From Ferroplasma acidiphilum (GTDB lineage: Archaea; Thermoplasmatota; Thermoplasmata; Thermoplasmatales; Thermoplasmataceae): a stretch of 64,000 nt of DNA. Of the stretch, positions 53,165-63,479 are shown piece by piece. The number at the start of each line of letters is the position of its first letter. Positions within the stretch are counted from its first letter, which is position 1. Location of the stretch: positions 1,488,001-1,552,000 of the forward strand of contig NZ_CP015363.1 of the NCBI RefSeq assembly GCF_002078355.1. Reading direction: 5' to 3'. Under the pieces are notes generated by a model that saw only the letters and a program-made list of their open reading frames with translations, ran no database searches and was not told the DNA's origin. A program made the translations under genes and the position numbers.

Positions 53165-54370
53165 ATGTTAAGTTATGATAGAATAGTCAGAGCAGGAAAT
53201 GAGATAAAGGGGAAGATACATAGAACGCCATTATTCCATTCAACAACATTCAGCAATATGTTTTCATGTGACGTTTACTTTAAAATGGAGAATTTTCAGA
53301 AGACGGGGTCTTTCAAATCCAGAGGAGCTATGGAAAAATTTTCAACGTTGACCGCTGAACAGAAAAAAAATGGAGTAATAACCGCCAGTGCAGGAAATCA
53401 CGCACAGGGAGTGGCTTTTGCGGCTTCCTATTATGGCGTTGATGCAAAAATTGTCATGCCTGAAACAACACCGCCTGCCAAGGTAAACGCTGTCCAATCC
53501 TATGGCGGCACAGTTATACTAAAGGGCAATAGCTACGACGAAGCACATGAATATGCGGTACAGGTTTCAGTGGACGAGAAAAGGGAATTTATTGAAGCTT
53601 ATAACGATGAGGATGTTATCGCCGGCCAGGGAACAATAGGCCTTGAAATTTTAGAAGATGTGAAACCGGACATTGTAATAGTGCCAATAGGTGGTGGAGG
53701 GCTTATTTCAGGGATATCATTTGCAATTAAATCAAAAAACAAGGATATAAAAATAATAGGGGTAGAGTCCGAAAAGGCAAATGCCATGGAATTATCTATA
53801 AAGGAAGGCAAAATAGTTCCATACACCAGCAACGATACAATTGCTGATGGAATCGCCGTAAAATATCCGGGAAATATAACATTTGAACTGGTAAAGAAAT
53901 ATGTGGATGGAGTTGTTACAGTATCGGATGAGAATATTGCATATGCACTATTCAAGCTGCTTGAAAGGGAAAAAGTGCTTGTGGAGCCTTCCGGCGCAGC
54001 TGGCCTTGCAGCATTATTTGAAAATAAAATTGATGTTAAGGGCAAGAAAGTTGTTATTGTACTTTCAGGAGGGAACGTAAACTTCCTACTGCTGTCAAAC
54101 ATAATATACAGGGCGCTTGAAATGGAAAACAAGTTGCTTCGCCTTGAATTCAATCTGCCTGACCACCCGGGTATAATGGAAAAAATAGTAAATGCCATAT
54201 CATCTTCCGGAGCCAATATATACCATGCTGAGGTGGATAATTTAAACAAGGATACGCCTATAGGATACCAGTATCTCCTATTCACAATAAACATCCTTGA
54301 CAAATCGAGAATAGATGAATTGCTCGGGAGCCTCGATAAACTTGGCTATAAATACCGGATAATAGGATAG
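53165..54370 (+). CDS. ilvA: Threonine ammonia-lyase (threonine deaminase)
   Basis: 401 residues. The PLP Lys is in KTGSFKSRGA, the phosphate loop is GGGGLISG, and the C-terminal ~75 residues (RLEFNLPDHPGIMEKIVNAI...) form an ACT domain for isoleucine/valine feedback. It makes 2-oxobutyrate from threonine, for isoleucine or catabolism. The catabolic, single-ACT type fits the 400 aa length. Confidence 0.94.
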   Translation: MLSYDRIVRAGNEIKGKIHRTPLFHSTTFSNMFSCDVYFKMENFQKTGSFKSRGAMEKFSTLTAEQKKNGVITASAGNHAQGVAFAASYYGVDAKIVMPETTPPAKVNAVQSYGGTVILKGNSYDEAHEYAVQVSVDEKREFIEAYNDEDVIAGQGTIGLEILEDVKPDIVIVPIGGGGLISGISFAIKSKNKDIKIIGVESEKANAMELSIKEGKIVPYTSNDTIADGIAVKYPGNITFELVKKYVDGVVTVSDENIAYALFKLLEREKVLVEPSGAAGLAALFENKIDVKGKKVVIVLSGGNVNFLLLSNIIYRALEMENKLLRLEFNLPDHPGIMEKIVNAISSSGANIYHAEVDNLNKDTPIGYQYLLFTINILDKSRIDELLGSLDKLGYKYRIIG

Positions 54371-54374
54371 GCAA

Positions 54375-54644
54375 TTAATCCCTTATTATTTCAAAAGAAT
54401 CAAAATTAGCATCATCGGCTGGCATGGATTCAACAGATGATAATTCTGCTAAGGGGATTTTTCTGCAATAGCCATCCATAATTGATATCATTTCCTCATC
54501 CCCTGAAAACACAGCAGAAACAGAGCCATCCTGATTATTTTTAACCCAGCCTTTTATACCCAGCTCCATTGCCTTTTTCTTCACATGTGCCCTGAAGCCA
54601 ATTCCCTGTACAGTGCCATGAAATACAAATTTAACTGTTGACAT
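54375..54644 (-). CDS. acyP: Acylphosphatase
   Basis: 89 residues. VQGIGFRAHVKKKAMELGIKGWVKNN is the family signature, including the catalytic Arg in GFRAHV and the catalytic Asn in KGWVKN. It hydrolyses acyl phosphates. Converges on ilvA with a 4 nt gap. Confidence 0.94.
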   Translation of the reverse strand: MSTVKFVFHGTVQGIGFRAHVKKKAMELGIKGWVKNNQDGSVSAVFSGDEEMISIMDGYCRKIPLAELSSVESMPADDANFDSFEIIRD

Positions 54645-54678
54645 AATGGATCATCATACTTTTCAATAAATTTTTTTC

Positions 54679-55305
54679 TCATAGCTTATTTTCAATGTAT
54701 TCCCCTACAATTTTACGGAGTGTCTTTCTTAATATTTCCGACAGTGCTGCGGTTGAAATGTCTAACTGTTCCGCTATTTCAGTCAGGCTCAGCTTCCGTT
54801 CCGGGTCAAAGTATCCTTCGTCGTATAGCCTGACTATGATCTCTGCTTCCCTGTGTGTTATGCCGAAATTTTCTTTAAAATTTATATTGCCAATAGAATA
54901 AACAATGCCATTCATTTCCAGCATATGCTTTAATTCCAGTAATTTGCCATAGTTCTGGAATAGTAGCCGGTAACTAATCGCGGATGAATTGATAGCTTTG
55001 CTTCCAAGTATTATGGAATCCAGTGAGCCTATTATGGAGCATGCACTGCAACATGATGATTTTGCCCATATTGTTTTATTCCCCGTTTTCAATGTGCTGC
55101 TGGTGAGTTTTTTTATTCCTTCCAGGGCTTTTTCAGCATCCTCTGCTGATTCAAATGTTATCCTGTGTGTTGTGCTCTTTCAATCTATCTTTAATCTTTC
55201 TATACCTGCACCTTTGAAATTCTCAAATATATAATTTGTAACATCACAATCTGATCGCTCAAGCGTAAATTCTGCTTCTACCTCCCTGTTAATTTTAGCC
55301 AACAT
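54679..55305 (-). pseudogene. Bat-type HTH regulator interrupted by an in-frame TGA
   Basis: The C-terminal 137 residues (TTG 55092 on) form an intact helix-turn-helix of the bacterio-opsin-activator type (THREAEIIVRLYDEGYF.., LSLTEIAEQLDISTAALSEILRKTLRK). Preceding it is SSCCSACS, a Cys cluster fit for metal or redox sensing. In the same frame, coding-quality sequence continues to ATG 55305 (MLAKINREVEAEFTLER..), broken only by TGA at 55180-55182. Full length would be 208 aa. A short product from TTG 55092 may still be made. It is divergent from cydA with 100 nt between, so it may regulate cydAB. Confidence 0.65.
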
Positions 55306-55415
55306 TATCTTATTGCAAATATGCATAAATATCTTTCATAGGTGTATAATAAGGATATACCTGATATATAAGGTAGTTCAATTAAATACTTTCAATTAAT
55401 ATAATTTTGATTAAG

Positions 55416-56882
55416 ATGGGAATTTCATATCCAGTTTGGGATAGTGCAATGTTCGCGTATACAATTTCTGCGCATATCATTATAGTTGCCATCACACTGG
55501 CAATGGCGCTGATGATAACCATTACCGAATATATAGCACTTAAACATAAAAATAAGTATTATGAGGCTCTGACCCATAAATTGAGTATAGCATTGGTAAT
55601 AAATTTCGCTATTGGAACCGCTTCTGGAGTGTTTATGGCTGTGGAACTTATGCTATTCTGGCCAGTCTTCATGAAGCTGGTTGGTGCTGTAGCAATGCTG
55701 AGTTTCTATGCAGAGGTTTTTGCATTTCTTGTTGAGTCCGTTACCCTTATGGTATATGTTTACTTCTGGGATAATTTCAAAAACAGGTGGAACCACTGGC
55801 TGGTAAGCTGGGGAATTTTGATTGGAACAGGAGCATCTGCATGGCTTATCACCAATGTAAATGCATGGATGAATACCCCAACCGGGTCGTTTAACATTGC
55901 AAAATACATGAGCAGCGGAGAAACTATTATAACAGGAGTTAACCCCTTAAAAGTTTTTTATGAGCCGTCAACAGGGGCAGAACTATTCCACATGTTTATG
56001 GCAATGTATTTTGCGGGTTCTATGGCGCTTCTTGCATACTTCGCATATAAGTACCTGAAATCAAAGAATGAAAATGAAAAAATAATAGACAAATTAGCCA
56101 TGAAGATACTTTCAGCAATAGGAATTGTTGATATAATACTCATAGGAATAAGCGGTTCAATAGAATTATCTACTCTACTCACAGTGGAGCCATTAAAATA
56201 TGCAATGCTGGAGTTGAATTTACACCCTGTTATGGCAGGCGCTCCAGAACATTTATTCGGTTTTATATCAAATGGAAAAGCTGTTGACTTCATTCCACTT
56301 GCAGGCATACAATCGCTTTTAGCATATCCATTGACCAAGGGAAATGCCGGATACATACCGGGATTATCATCTTACCCAACATACACATGGGCACCATCGG
56401 TTATACATAGCACCCTGGACCTTATGGTTGGATTCGGCTTATTGATGGGATTATTCTGGTTTATAGTCCTTGTGCTAAGAATAATGAAGAAGGATATATT
56501 CAAAATGAAATCCATACTCTATGGATTTATTGCCTTAGGATTTCTTGGTATTTTCACCATGGAAGATGGGTGGTATACAGCAGAAGTTGGAAGGGTGCCG
56601 TATATTATACTGATGCCGTATAATTCTGCAGGACAACCGATAGTAGCAGGCCACTATGGGGTAATGACAATAGCCCAGGCAGCTTCAACTTCCACTATAG
56701 TATGGTATTTAGGGATAGTTATAATATTATTCTACCTGATAATAATACCATTCACATTCTACTTCAACGCAAAGGTACTGAACCTTTCAAATGTGGAGGA
56801 AGAGTTGAGGAAGGCAGAGAGGGATTTAAATCTCCCTGAAACTGGAAAGGACGTAAATAGCCTAAATGCGGGGGCGAGATAA
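55416..56882 (+). CDS. cydA: Cytochrome bd-type ubiquinol oxidase subunit I
   Basis: 488 residues from ATG 55416 (MGISYPVWDSAMFAY); the upstream TTG at 55407 is the alternative start. About nine helices. His20 (TISAHII) lies where E. coli CydA has a heme ligand. GTASGVFMAVELMLFWPVF is the conserved helix near the quinol site. It oxidises quinol and reduces O2 without proton pumping. First gene of the cydAB operon. Confidence 0.92.
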   Translation: MGISYPVWDSAMFAYTISAHIIIVAITLAMALMITITEYIALKHKNKYYEALTHKLSIALVINFAIGTASGVFMAVELMLFWPVFMKLVGAVAMLSFYAEVFAFLVESVTLMVYVYFWDNFKNRWNHWLVSWGILIGTGASAWLITNVNAWMNTPTGSFNIAKYMSSGETIITGVNPLKVFYEPSTGAELFHMFMAMYFAGSMALLAYFAYKYLKSKNENEKIIDKLAMKILSAIGIVDIILIGISGSIELSTLLTVEPLKYAMLELNLHPVMAGAPEHLFGFISNGKAVDFIPLAGIQSLLAYPLTKGNAGYIPGLSSYPTYTWAPSVIHSTLDLMVGFGLLMGLFWFIVLVLRIMKKDIFKMKSILYGFIALGFLGIFTMEDGWYTAEVGRVPYIILMPYNSAGQPIVAGHYGVMTIAQAASTSTIVWYLGIVIILFYLIIIPFTFYFNAKVLNLSNVEEELRKAERDLNLPETGKDVNSLNAGAR

Positions 56883-57977
56883 ATGTCATTTTCATATCTG
56901 GAAGCTAACGGCGTGTTCTTAAAGATAGTCATTGCAGCAATGGTTACATTCCTGTTTTCTGAATTCATAGCAATATATCCCATATTCAGCAATTATGAAA
57001 AGCATAAAACAGTAGTGCTGAAACACATAGTTCCAATATGGGAAATCACAGGAACTATGATAGTATTTTTTGTTGTGGAACTTGAGCTTATATATTCCGG
57101 GCTGGTACCGATATCCTCATACCTCTTTATACCTGTAATAGGGCTGTTCGTTGCTTTGCTCATATTAAGGAATGTGGCAATAATATATTCGGAGTTCATA
57201 TGGAAGAAAGTTGACAGCAAACCCCTGATGATGTTTTATTCAGCTGCAACATTTCTAATGGTTATAGGATTTGTAACTGCAATTGCGGCATTGATGGTAG
57301 GAAACAGTGTATCAACGGCAATTCCATCATTGCCTCCATTACTGCATCTGGATCTTACTAACCTGTCAAAATCCTATGTTGACTATATTGCATTGCTTAC
57401 AGCTCCGGTATACTCTGCAGTTTACTGGGAATTCCTGTTCGGCACATTATTTATAGCATTCGGGATGTCACAGGTATTCTACAGAATAGCTAAAAGGACA
57501 AGTTACATACCGCTGTTTACAATAATACTTGGATTATTCCTGAATGTAAATGCATGGAACGTGGTTGCTACGCTAGCAGGTGCAAAATTCATGGGAGATT
57601 ATATGATTCTGCCCGTTATAATAACTATAGCTATACCATTGCTATATATGTATAAGCCAACAACGAATTTAGCTTCATACAAACCGTTCTGGTTTATTGT
57701 TATGACAATTGCAGTATTATTCCTTGAATTGCCAATAACCAGGATAGCCGGTGGGGCATACTCTATTAACACTTTTGCTTCTCCAAACTCAATGCTGGTT
57801 GCCAATTTCTGGCTTAGCATGATAGGTGGTATATTATTCCTGCTGCTGATGATAATGTATGCATATGTGTACAACAGCGGCAGAATGTCTATAAATCCTG
57901 ACAAGATTGAAAAAACAAACAAAAGCAATGCAGAGGCCACTGAACAGGCAGGAAAGAATGAAGCACAGAAAAATTAA
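56883..57977 (+). CDS. cydB: Cytochrome bd-type ubiquinol oxidase subunit II
   Basis: 364 residues, about 9-10 helices, starting directly after the cydA stop (TAA ATG). Motifs NYEKHKTVVLKHIVPIWEITG, YWEFLFGTLFIAFGMSQV and FLNVNAWNVVATLAG resemble archaeal CydB. Pairs with CydA as the membrane oxidase. No cydX or accessory cydCD transporter is visible in the window. Confidence 0.92.
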   Translation: MSFSYLEANGVFLKIVIAAMVTFLFSEFIAIYPIFSNYEKHKTVVLKHIVPIWEITGTMIVFFVVELELIYSGLVPISSYLFIPVIGLFVALLILRNVAIIYSEFIWKKVDSKPLMMFYSAATFLMVIGFVTAIAALMVGNSVSTAIPSLPPLLHLDLTNLSKSYVDYIALLTAPVYSAVYWEFLFGTLFIAFGMSQVFYRIAKRTSYIPLFTIILGLFLNVNAWNVVATLAGAKFMGDYMILPVIITIAIPLLYMYKPTTNLASYKPFWFIVMTIAVLFLELPITRIAGGAYSINTFASPNSMLVANFWLSMIGGILFLLLMIMYAYVYNSGRMSINPDKIEKTNKSNAEATEQAGKNEAQKN

Positions 57978-57992
57978 TTTTTTAAATTTTTA

Positions 57993-59075
57993 TTAATATT
58001 TGCTTATTAAGGTTACAACATCTTCATCATTTACTTTATAGTCAAGGCCAACCCTTGCTTCTATCTTTCTGGTAGGCCCGGTTATTATTGCATAACGGAA
58101 GGTAGAAATCATTTCCCTGCTTATCTTTCTGCTTACATCCCGTATGGTGGCACCCTCGCTTAATATCAGAGGCCGTTCATAGTCCACTTCCCCGGATTTA
58201 TTTCTCATATAAACCCTGACCATGTCAAGTGTTTTATAAATCATATTCTTCATGCTTTCCAGATTATGCCCGGTCTCTGCGGATACTTCAATATAATTGC
58301 CAAAGTCTTTCAGCTTTCGCTTCAATTGTTCCTCATCGTGTGGCATATCTATTTTATTAACAACCATGAAAGATTTTATGTAAACTATGTTTCCCTTAAA
58401 AAAATCTATTAGATCGTCCATATCAATGTTTTCCCTTATGTATATATCGCCATTGACTATCTTGAACTCTTTTGCTATGTCCCTTATATCTCCGTTGTCA
58501 ATATCCACATTTCTGGGCTTATGTATCCTTAATCCGCCATAATTGGTACGCTTAAATGCTATGTTTTTCTTTTTCCTGTTCAGTACAATCCCTGCTTTGT
58601 AAAGTTCAGCAATTATCCTGTCAAGTCCTTTTAACTGGATATCAGTTACAAGCACTATAAGATCCACATTCCTGATGGTGCTGATGATTTCCCTTCCCCT
58701 GCCTGCACCCAGTGCAGCATTGTCTATGATTCCTGGAAGGTCAAGTATCTGTATCTGGGCACCATTATAATTTAGTGTTCCTGGAATAACTGTGAGTGTT
58801 GTGAATTCAAAATTCCCTACAGTGCTTTTCTTATTTGTAAGGGCATTCAGAAGAGAACTTTTTCCTACATTTGGATATCCAACCAGTGCCATCGTGGCAT
58901 CCCCGCTTTTAGAAACGGAGAAACCATATCCACCTGATTTTTTATGTGATTCTTCTTCCAGTTCAAGTTTTGACATTCTTGCTTTGAGCAACCCTATATG
59001 TTTTTCTGTAGCTTTATTCTTCTGGGTTTTCTTAATTTCGTCTTCTATTTCCTTTATCCTTTCCTGTATTGTCAT
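57993..59075 (-). CDS. DRG-family GTPase with TGS domain
   Basis: 360 residues. G1 GYPNVGKS (66-73), G3 DLPGI, and G4 NKID; the C-terminal TGS domain follows (VYMRNKSGEVDYERPLILSEGAT..). The N-terminal charged coiled coil is typical of DRG/Rbg1 proteins that associate with ribosomes. It overlaps the HemK-like methyltransferase by 4 nt, so the two are coupled. Confidence 0.92.
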   Translation of the reverse strand: MTIQERIKEIEDEIKKTQKNKATEKHIGLLKARMSKLELEEESHKKSGGYGFSVSKSGDATMALVGYPNVGKSSLLNALTNKKSTVGNFEFTTLTVIPGTLNYNGAQIQILDLPGIIDNAALGAGRGREIISTIRNVDLIVLVTDIQLKGLDRIIAELYKAGIVLNRKKKNIAFKRTNYGGLRIHKPRNVDIDNGDIRDIAKEFKIVNGDIYIRENIDMDDLIDFFKGNIVYIKSFMVVNKIDMPHDEEQLKRKLKDFGNYIEVSAETGHNLESMKNMIYKTLDMVRVYMRNKSGEVDYERPLILSEGATIRDVSRKISREMISTFRYAIITGPTRKIEARVGLDYKVNDEDVVTLISKY

Positions 59076-59623
59076 TTTCTCACTTTTAACTCATAAAGCA
59101 ATATGGCCTCAAAATCAAAACTCATAGATTTAAGTTTTATGAATTCATACTTCCGGTTTTTCTCAATAAATGATTCTATATCTGTTAAATCGGACAGAAT
59201 CAGAAAAATATTGCCTCCTGGATTCAGATATTCATGGGCTGTTGCGAGAAATTTGCCGGTTACGGCAAAGCCATCCTTTCCACCCGCCCACTGGGGGCTC
59301 TCGCCTTCAACAGGCAGGTATGGCGGATTAAATATTATTGTATCGTATTTTCCATGTATATTTTCAAAGAGGTCTGATCTAACAATTTCCATGTCCACAT
59401 TATTGATAAATGCGTTATGCTTTATGAGATTTATTGCCTCCGGTGAAATATCTGCAGCTGTAACACTATGGCCTTGTCTGGCCAGTGTGATGGCTATTAA
59501 GCCGGAACCGGAACCCATTTCCAGAACACTTTTCCCGCATTCGGCATTATCCAGGATAAGGTAAGTATCATCTGAGGGTTTATAGACATCATCGGAATAA
59601 TCTATATTAATCATGATTCTCAA
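59072..59623 (-). CDS. HemK/Mtq2-like glutamine N5-methyltransferase
   Basis: 183 residues. SAM motif VLEMGSGSGLIAI and the catalytic FNPPYLP (NPPY) are present. The short, single-domain form matches archaeal/eukaryotic Mtq2, which methylates the GGQ glutamine of the release factor. The start could be either Met1 or Met4. Overlaps the DRG GTPase, which suggests a translation-related operon. Confidence 0.88.
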   Translation of the reverse strand: MRIMINIDYSDDVYKPSDDTYLILDNAECGKSVLEMGSGSGLIAITLARQGHSVTAADISPEAINLIKHNAFINNVDMEIVRSDLFENIHGKYDTIIFNPPYLPVEGESPQWAGGKDGFAVTGKFLATAHEYLNPGGNIFLILSDLTDIESFIEKNRKYEFIKLKSMSFDFEAILLYELKVRK

Positions 59624-59673
59624 TAATACTATAAAGATATTTTATGTTTATTGAATTTTTAGAAGTTTGCTGC

Positions 59674-62358
59674 CTATGATGAGATAACCCTCGACGTTCC
59701 TGCAGTTTTTATTATTTCATAGGATGCATCTGCAACGGATATCAATTCGCTGTGGTGCGTGATCATTATCATCTGTGGCACTATGTTTTCGCCTTTCAAT
59801 GAATATAATATAATATCTTTCAAATTGTTCCTCCTGTCCTCATCCAGAAAATTTGTTGGCTCATCCATAATTATGATGCTTATTATTTCCAGGACGTATT
59901 CTGTTACGGACAATCGTATTGCTATTGCCAGTGCTGTTTTTTCTCCCCCGCTGAGTGATTCAAGGGTCTGTTCCATAGAGTTCTGGGTGACTTTAATGTC
60001 AAAATTTTCATCTATGGAAATGTCATCAAAATCCAGGTTGAATGATTGTAGATACTTTCTTGTGAGGTTGGTCATGGAAGCGGATGCGTCTTTTCTGATT
60101 ATGGACTGTATGCCATTGTAATCAAAGGCTTCCCTTATTTTCCCCAGTGTTGATATAGCTTCCCTGGTCTTTTTATATTTTTCTGCATCCTGTTCAAGAT
60201 TTTTAGCATTTTCCTCTGTTTCCTCTATCCGTTCTGTATATGAGTCCACCAGTGTCTTCATTTTTATGTTTTCCTGGTATGCAGACTTATACCGGGATTC
60301 TATATTACCGGCCTGTTCATCTATGCCATCATACTGATGCATTGCCGATTGTTTATTTTCCATTTCAATACGCAATCCTTCAATAGATTTCTTCCTATTC
60401 TCGATTTCATCCTTAATCGATTCCAGTTTTGATTTCATTTCCCTGGACCGTTCTACTTCAGTTTTAAGGCGATTGATTTCAGAAGAGATTTTGCCTGTAT
60501 TCTGATATTCATTATATTCCGGCACAAAGCCAATTTGAGATAGCAGTTCATTTATCCTGTTTTTAAATGTGGTAAATGATTCTCCTGCTGCTTCAATTTC
60601 TTTTTTGATTGCCCCGGGGTCCATACCGGAGATTATGCTGCTGTATCTGATATATTCATTTTCATATTGCTGCAGTTCTTTTATGGCTTTTTCCAGATTC
60701 TCGTTTTCCGCCGAAAGTACATTGAATAATTCATGCCCTTTAGATGCGTTTTCAATGGTATTTTCCAGCTCTTTCTTCTCAGTTTCTAAAGATTTGATTT
60801 CGTTAATGTAGGATGCTGCAGTTTCAATTTCCTGGCTTCCAAAAATTTTATACCTGTCCTTAAGCTTCTCCTGATCAGATTCAACTGAGTTTTTCTCCAG
60901 TTTCAATTTTTCTATGTCACCAATAATTTGTCCTGCTTTTTCGTCATATTCTTTAGATATTGATTCCATATGATCCGGAGTCAGGTTTGTGCCACACAGG
61001 GGGCATGTGCTTTTGCCTTTCAGTGTTTCCATATTCTCCCTGACCTCAGTAAGGGTTTTGCTGTATGATGCCACGTTTGATTTTATTTCCGAGATTCTGG
61101 ATGTTTTTTCTGAAATTTCCCTGTTGATTTTTTCCCTGATTGGCCTGAAATTTTGTATATCTTCCAGGCTCAAGCCGGAGGATTTTAAATAATTGTCAAC
61201 ATAATTTTTCATTTTATTCAATCTATCTACCATTGATTGAATGTTGCTGGATGCACTCAGGTATTCCTCGTGCATTTTCCTGCTTTCCTTTATTTTTTCA
61301 CTGTTCAGTGTATATTTATCGTGCATATCCGAATACTTTTTATGGTATTCCGAAAGCTTTTCAAGTTTTCCGGCGTAATCAGAATATTCTGATAGTCTTT
61401 TATTAGCTTTTTCCATGTCCTTTGCTGCACTGTCCATTCCCGATTTCTCCAGAAAATACCGGTTAATAAAATCCATTTTTTTATAATATGGATTCTCCTG
61501 AAGTTCTGTTACCCTTTTCTCGATTGAAGTGATTTCAGAAATTTTTGCAGATAATTCCACTGATTGGCCCTCCCTCTCTTTTATCTCATCCAGATATTTT
61601 GAAATATTGGCTTTTATATTTTCTATAACAGTTATATACCGATCTCTTTCTTTCTGTTTTGCCTTTAATTCTTCCAGTTCCCCGTAATATTTTTCGGATT
61701 CAATTTTAGCCCGGGACATGGATTCAAATGCTGTTTTTTTCTCTTCCTTAAACTTTTCAATATCTTTTTTTGCCTGATCAAGCCTCTCACTGGAGTTTTG
61801 AAGCAGGATCATTTCTTCCCTGAATGCACCAATGATTTCCCTGAGCCGGTCAGCGCTCCTTGAAAGTGATGTGAGCCCTATTATATCGGAAAAAATTGTT
61901 TTCCGTTCCTTCGGGGTGCCGGAGATTAATGAATCCATCTGCCCCTGCTCTACAAATACTGAATTTTTGAATACTTCCCTTGAAACATTCAAAATTTTTG
62001 TTATCTCAACGTTTACACCTTCATATGTTTCAGCTACTATTACACCGTTCTTTTTAACAGATGCAAGCCTTTCTGCATTTTTTGCCTTCTTAAGGCCGAA
62101 GTGCCGGTATACTTCGTAATGTTCACCATTTACATTGAAATTCAATGTAATTTCGAAATAATTCTTTCCCTTTTTTATCAATTCATTGTTTTTTTCATTA
62201 TTCCTTGACTCAGCAAATAATGCGAATTTTATTGCGTCAAGTATGCTGGTTTTTCCGGCACCGTTCTTTCCTGTGATTATATTAATGCCCTGTTCAAAGG
62301 TTATTTCAGTATTCTCGTGTGATAGAAAATTTATAATTTTTATGGATTCTATAATCAT
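59674..62358 (-). CDS. rad50: Rad50 DNA double-strand-break repair ATPase
   Basis: 894 residues. Walker A GKNGAGKT is at 30-37, the zinc hook is CPLC at 452-455 between coiled-coil arms (about 180-730), and the ABC signature LSGGEKTAL and Walker B IIIMDEPTNFLDED are near the C-terminus. It works with Mre11 to tether and process DNA ends. Its ATG overlaps the mre11 stop by one base (TAATG). Confidence 0.96.
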   Translation of the reverse strand: MIIESIKIINFLSHENTEITFEQGINIITGKNGAGKTSILDAIKFALFAESRNNEKNNELIKKGKNYFEITLNFNVNGEHYEVYRHFGLKKAKNAERLASVKKNGVIVAETYEGVNVEITKILNVSREVFKNSVFVEQGQMDSLISGTPKERKTIFSDIIGLTSLSRSADRLREIIGAFREEMILLQNSSERLDQAKKDIEKFKEEKKTAFESMSRAKIESEKYYGELEELKAKQKERDRYITVIENIKANISKYLDEIKEREGQSVELSAKISEITSIEKRVTELQENPYYKKMDFINRYFLEKSGMDSAAKDMEKANKRLSEYSDYAGKLEKLSEYHKKYSDMHDKYTLNSEKIKESRKMHEEYLSASSNIQSMVDRLNKMKNYVDNYLKSSGLSLEDIQNFRPIREKINREISEKTSRISEIKSNVASYSKTLTEVRENMETLKGKSTCPLCGTNLTPDHMESISKEYDEKAGQIIGDIEKLKLEKNSVESDQEKLKDRYKIFGSQEIETAASYINEIKSLETEKKELENTIENASKGHELFNVLSAENENLEKAIKELQQYENEYIRYSSIISGMDPGAIKKEIEAAGESFTTFKNRINELLSQIGFVPEYNEYQNTGKISSEINRLKTEVERSREMKSKLESIKDEIENRKKSIEGLRIEMENKQSAMHQYDGIDEQAGNIESRYKSAYQENIKMKTLVDSYTERIEETEENAKNLEQDAEKYKKTREAISTLGKIREAFDYNGIQSIIRKDASASMTNLTRKYLQSFNLDFDDISIDENFDIKVTQNSMEQTLESLSGGEKTALAIAIRLSVTEYVLEIISIIIMDEPTNFLDEDRRNNLKDIILYSLKGENIVPQMIMITHHSELISVADASYEIIKTAGTSRVISS

Positions 62359-63479
62359 TATTCCACCTGCATTATCTCCCTTATTAACCTGTAGGATGTT
62401 TCATTGTCCTCATTCTTTATTGAGTTAAATATATTTTCAGCCAGTGATGCCATCTGGTCATCTTTGAAATAGGCTTTGAAGTAATCCTGCAGTTTTGACA
62501 TATTGGGTTTTTCCTCAATGCTTTTAACCTCTTTTTCAAACACAGGCCCTCTTATTATGACGTTTTTAAGTAGCAGCAGGTTTGCTTTTACATCATCCCG
62601 GTCTGCGTCCCCGTGGATAGTTAATGATATAAGCGGCTCTTTGCCGTTTATTCCCGGAGTTTTCAGTATTTTTTGCATATCGTCCATATAGCTGGCATAA
62701 TTGGTGTTTACAGCATTCAGGTATCTTGTAGATTTCAGTTTTACCCTCTGTGCATCTATTTTTCCATTTTCTATGTCTACAAGGTTTACTGATTTCCCGT
62801 TCCTTAAAAAATTTTTAATTTCATTTGTGCTGTTCAGGTCAGTAGACCCTGCATATGAAAATACCGGATATTTATCTGTTATTAAATAAGAATCATGTAC
62901 ATGGCCAAATGCAAGGTATTTATAATTAACAGGAAGGTCTTTAGAATCTACCTCACAGGCTTCCGGTATAAGATATGGTGAAACGCCCTGGTGCGACATC
63001 ATTATGGAATTTTTATACGATTTTGCTTCAACATCGGCCTTTCTATATTGCTCCACAAGATTGTTTTTCCTTAGCCCTTTCATGTTTGATATACCGGAAA
63101 GCAATATGTCTTCACCACCATAATTTATTACGATGCTCTGCAACTCCTCGGTTCCAAGGAGCTTTACTCCCAGAAAATCAAATATTCTGGAAGCTACCTC
63201 ATCCGTTCTTTTGGGCCGGTCATGGTCCCCCATTATCAGGTACATTGTTTTATTTTTTTTATAAAGCTTTATCATTGCTTTCTTAAATTCATTCATTGCC
63301 CTGTTTGAAGGTGACCATGTATCGAATAAATCTCCGGTATGGACAAAAAAATCTACATTTTCCTCAAGGCCGAAATCTATTGCCTCATTGAATGATTCAT
63401 AGAAATCTTCTTCCCGCAAATCCATCATATACTGGCGGTATCCCAGATGTGTATCTGATAAATGGAGAAATCGTGCCAT
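62358..63479 (-). CDS. mre11: Mre11 nuclease
   Basis: 373 residues. Phosphodiesterase motifs are LSDTHLGYRQ, VHTGDLFD, MGDHDR, MSHQG and FGHVHDS, which supply the two-metal site. The C-terminal region binds Rad50. It degrades DNA ends in homologous recombination with Rad50, HerA and (not in this window) NurA. One-base TAATG overlaps with both neighbours show tight translational coupling. Confidence 0.96.
   Translation of the reverse strand: MARFLHLSDTHLGYRQYMMDLREEDFYESFNEAIDFGLEENVDFFVHTGDLFDTWSPSNRAMNEFKKAMIKLYKKNKTMYLIMGDHDRPKRTDEVASRIFDFLGVKLLGTEELQSIVINYGGEDILLSGISNMKGLRKNNLVEQYRKADVEAKSYKNSIMMSHQGVSPYLIPEACEVDSKDLPVNYKYLAFGHVHDSYLITDKYPVFSYAGSTDLNSTNEIKNFLRNGKSVNLVDIENGKIDAQRVKLKSTRYLNAVNTNYASYMDDMQKILKTPGINGKEPLISLTIHGDADRDDVKANLLLLKNVIIRGPVFEKEVKSIEEKPNMSKLQDYFKAYFKDDQMASLAENIFNSIKNEDNETSYRLIREIMQVE

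Noticed and set aside
55180-55182. TGA as a selenocysteine or pyrrolysine-like recoded codon
   Set aside because: TGA is not a pyrrolysine codon, no SECIS-like hairpin is recognised, and selenocysteine machinery is not known for this order; mutation or truncation is simpler.
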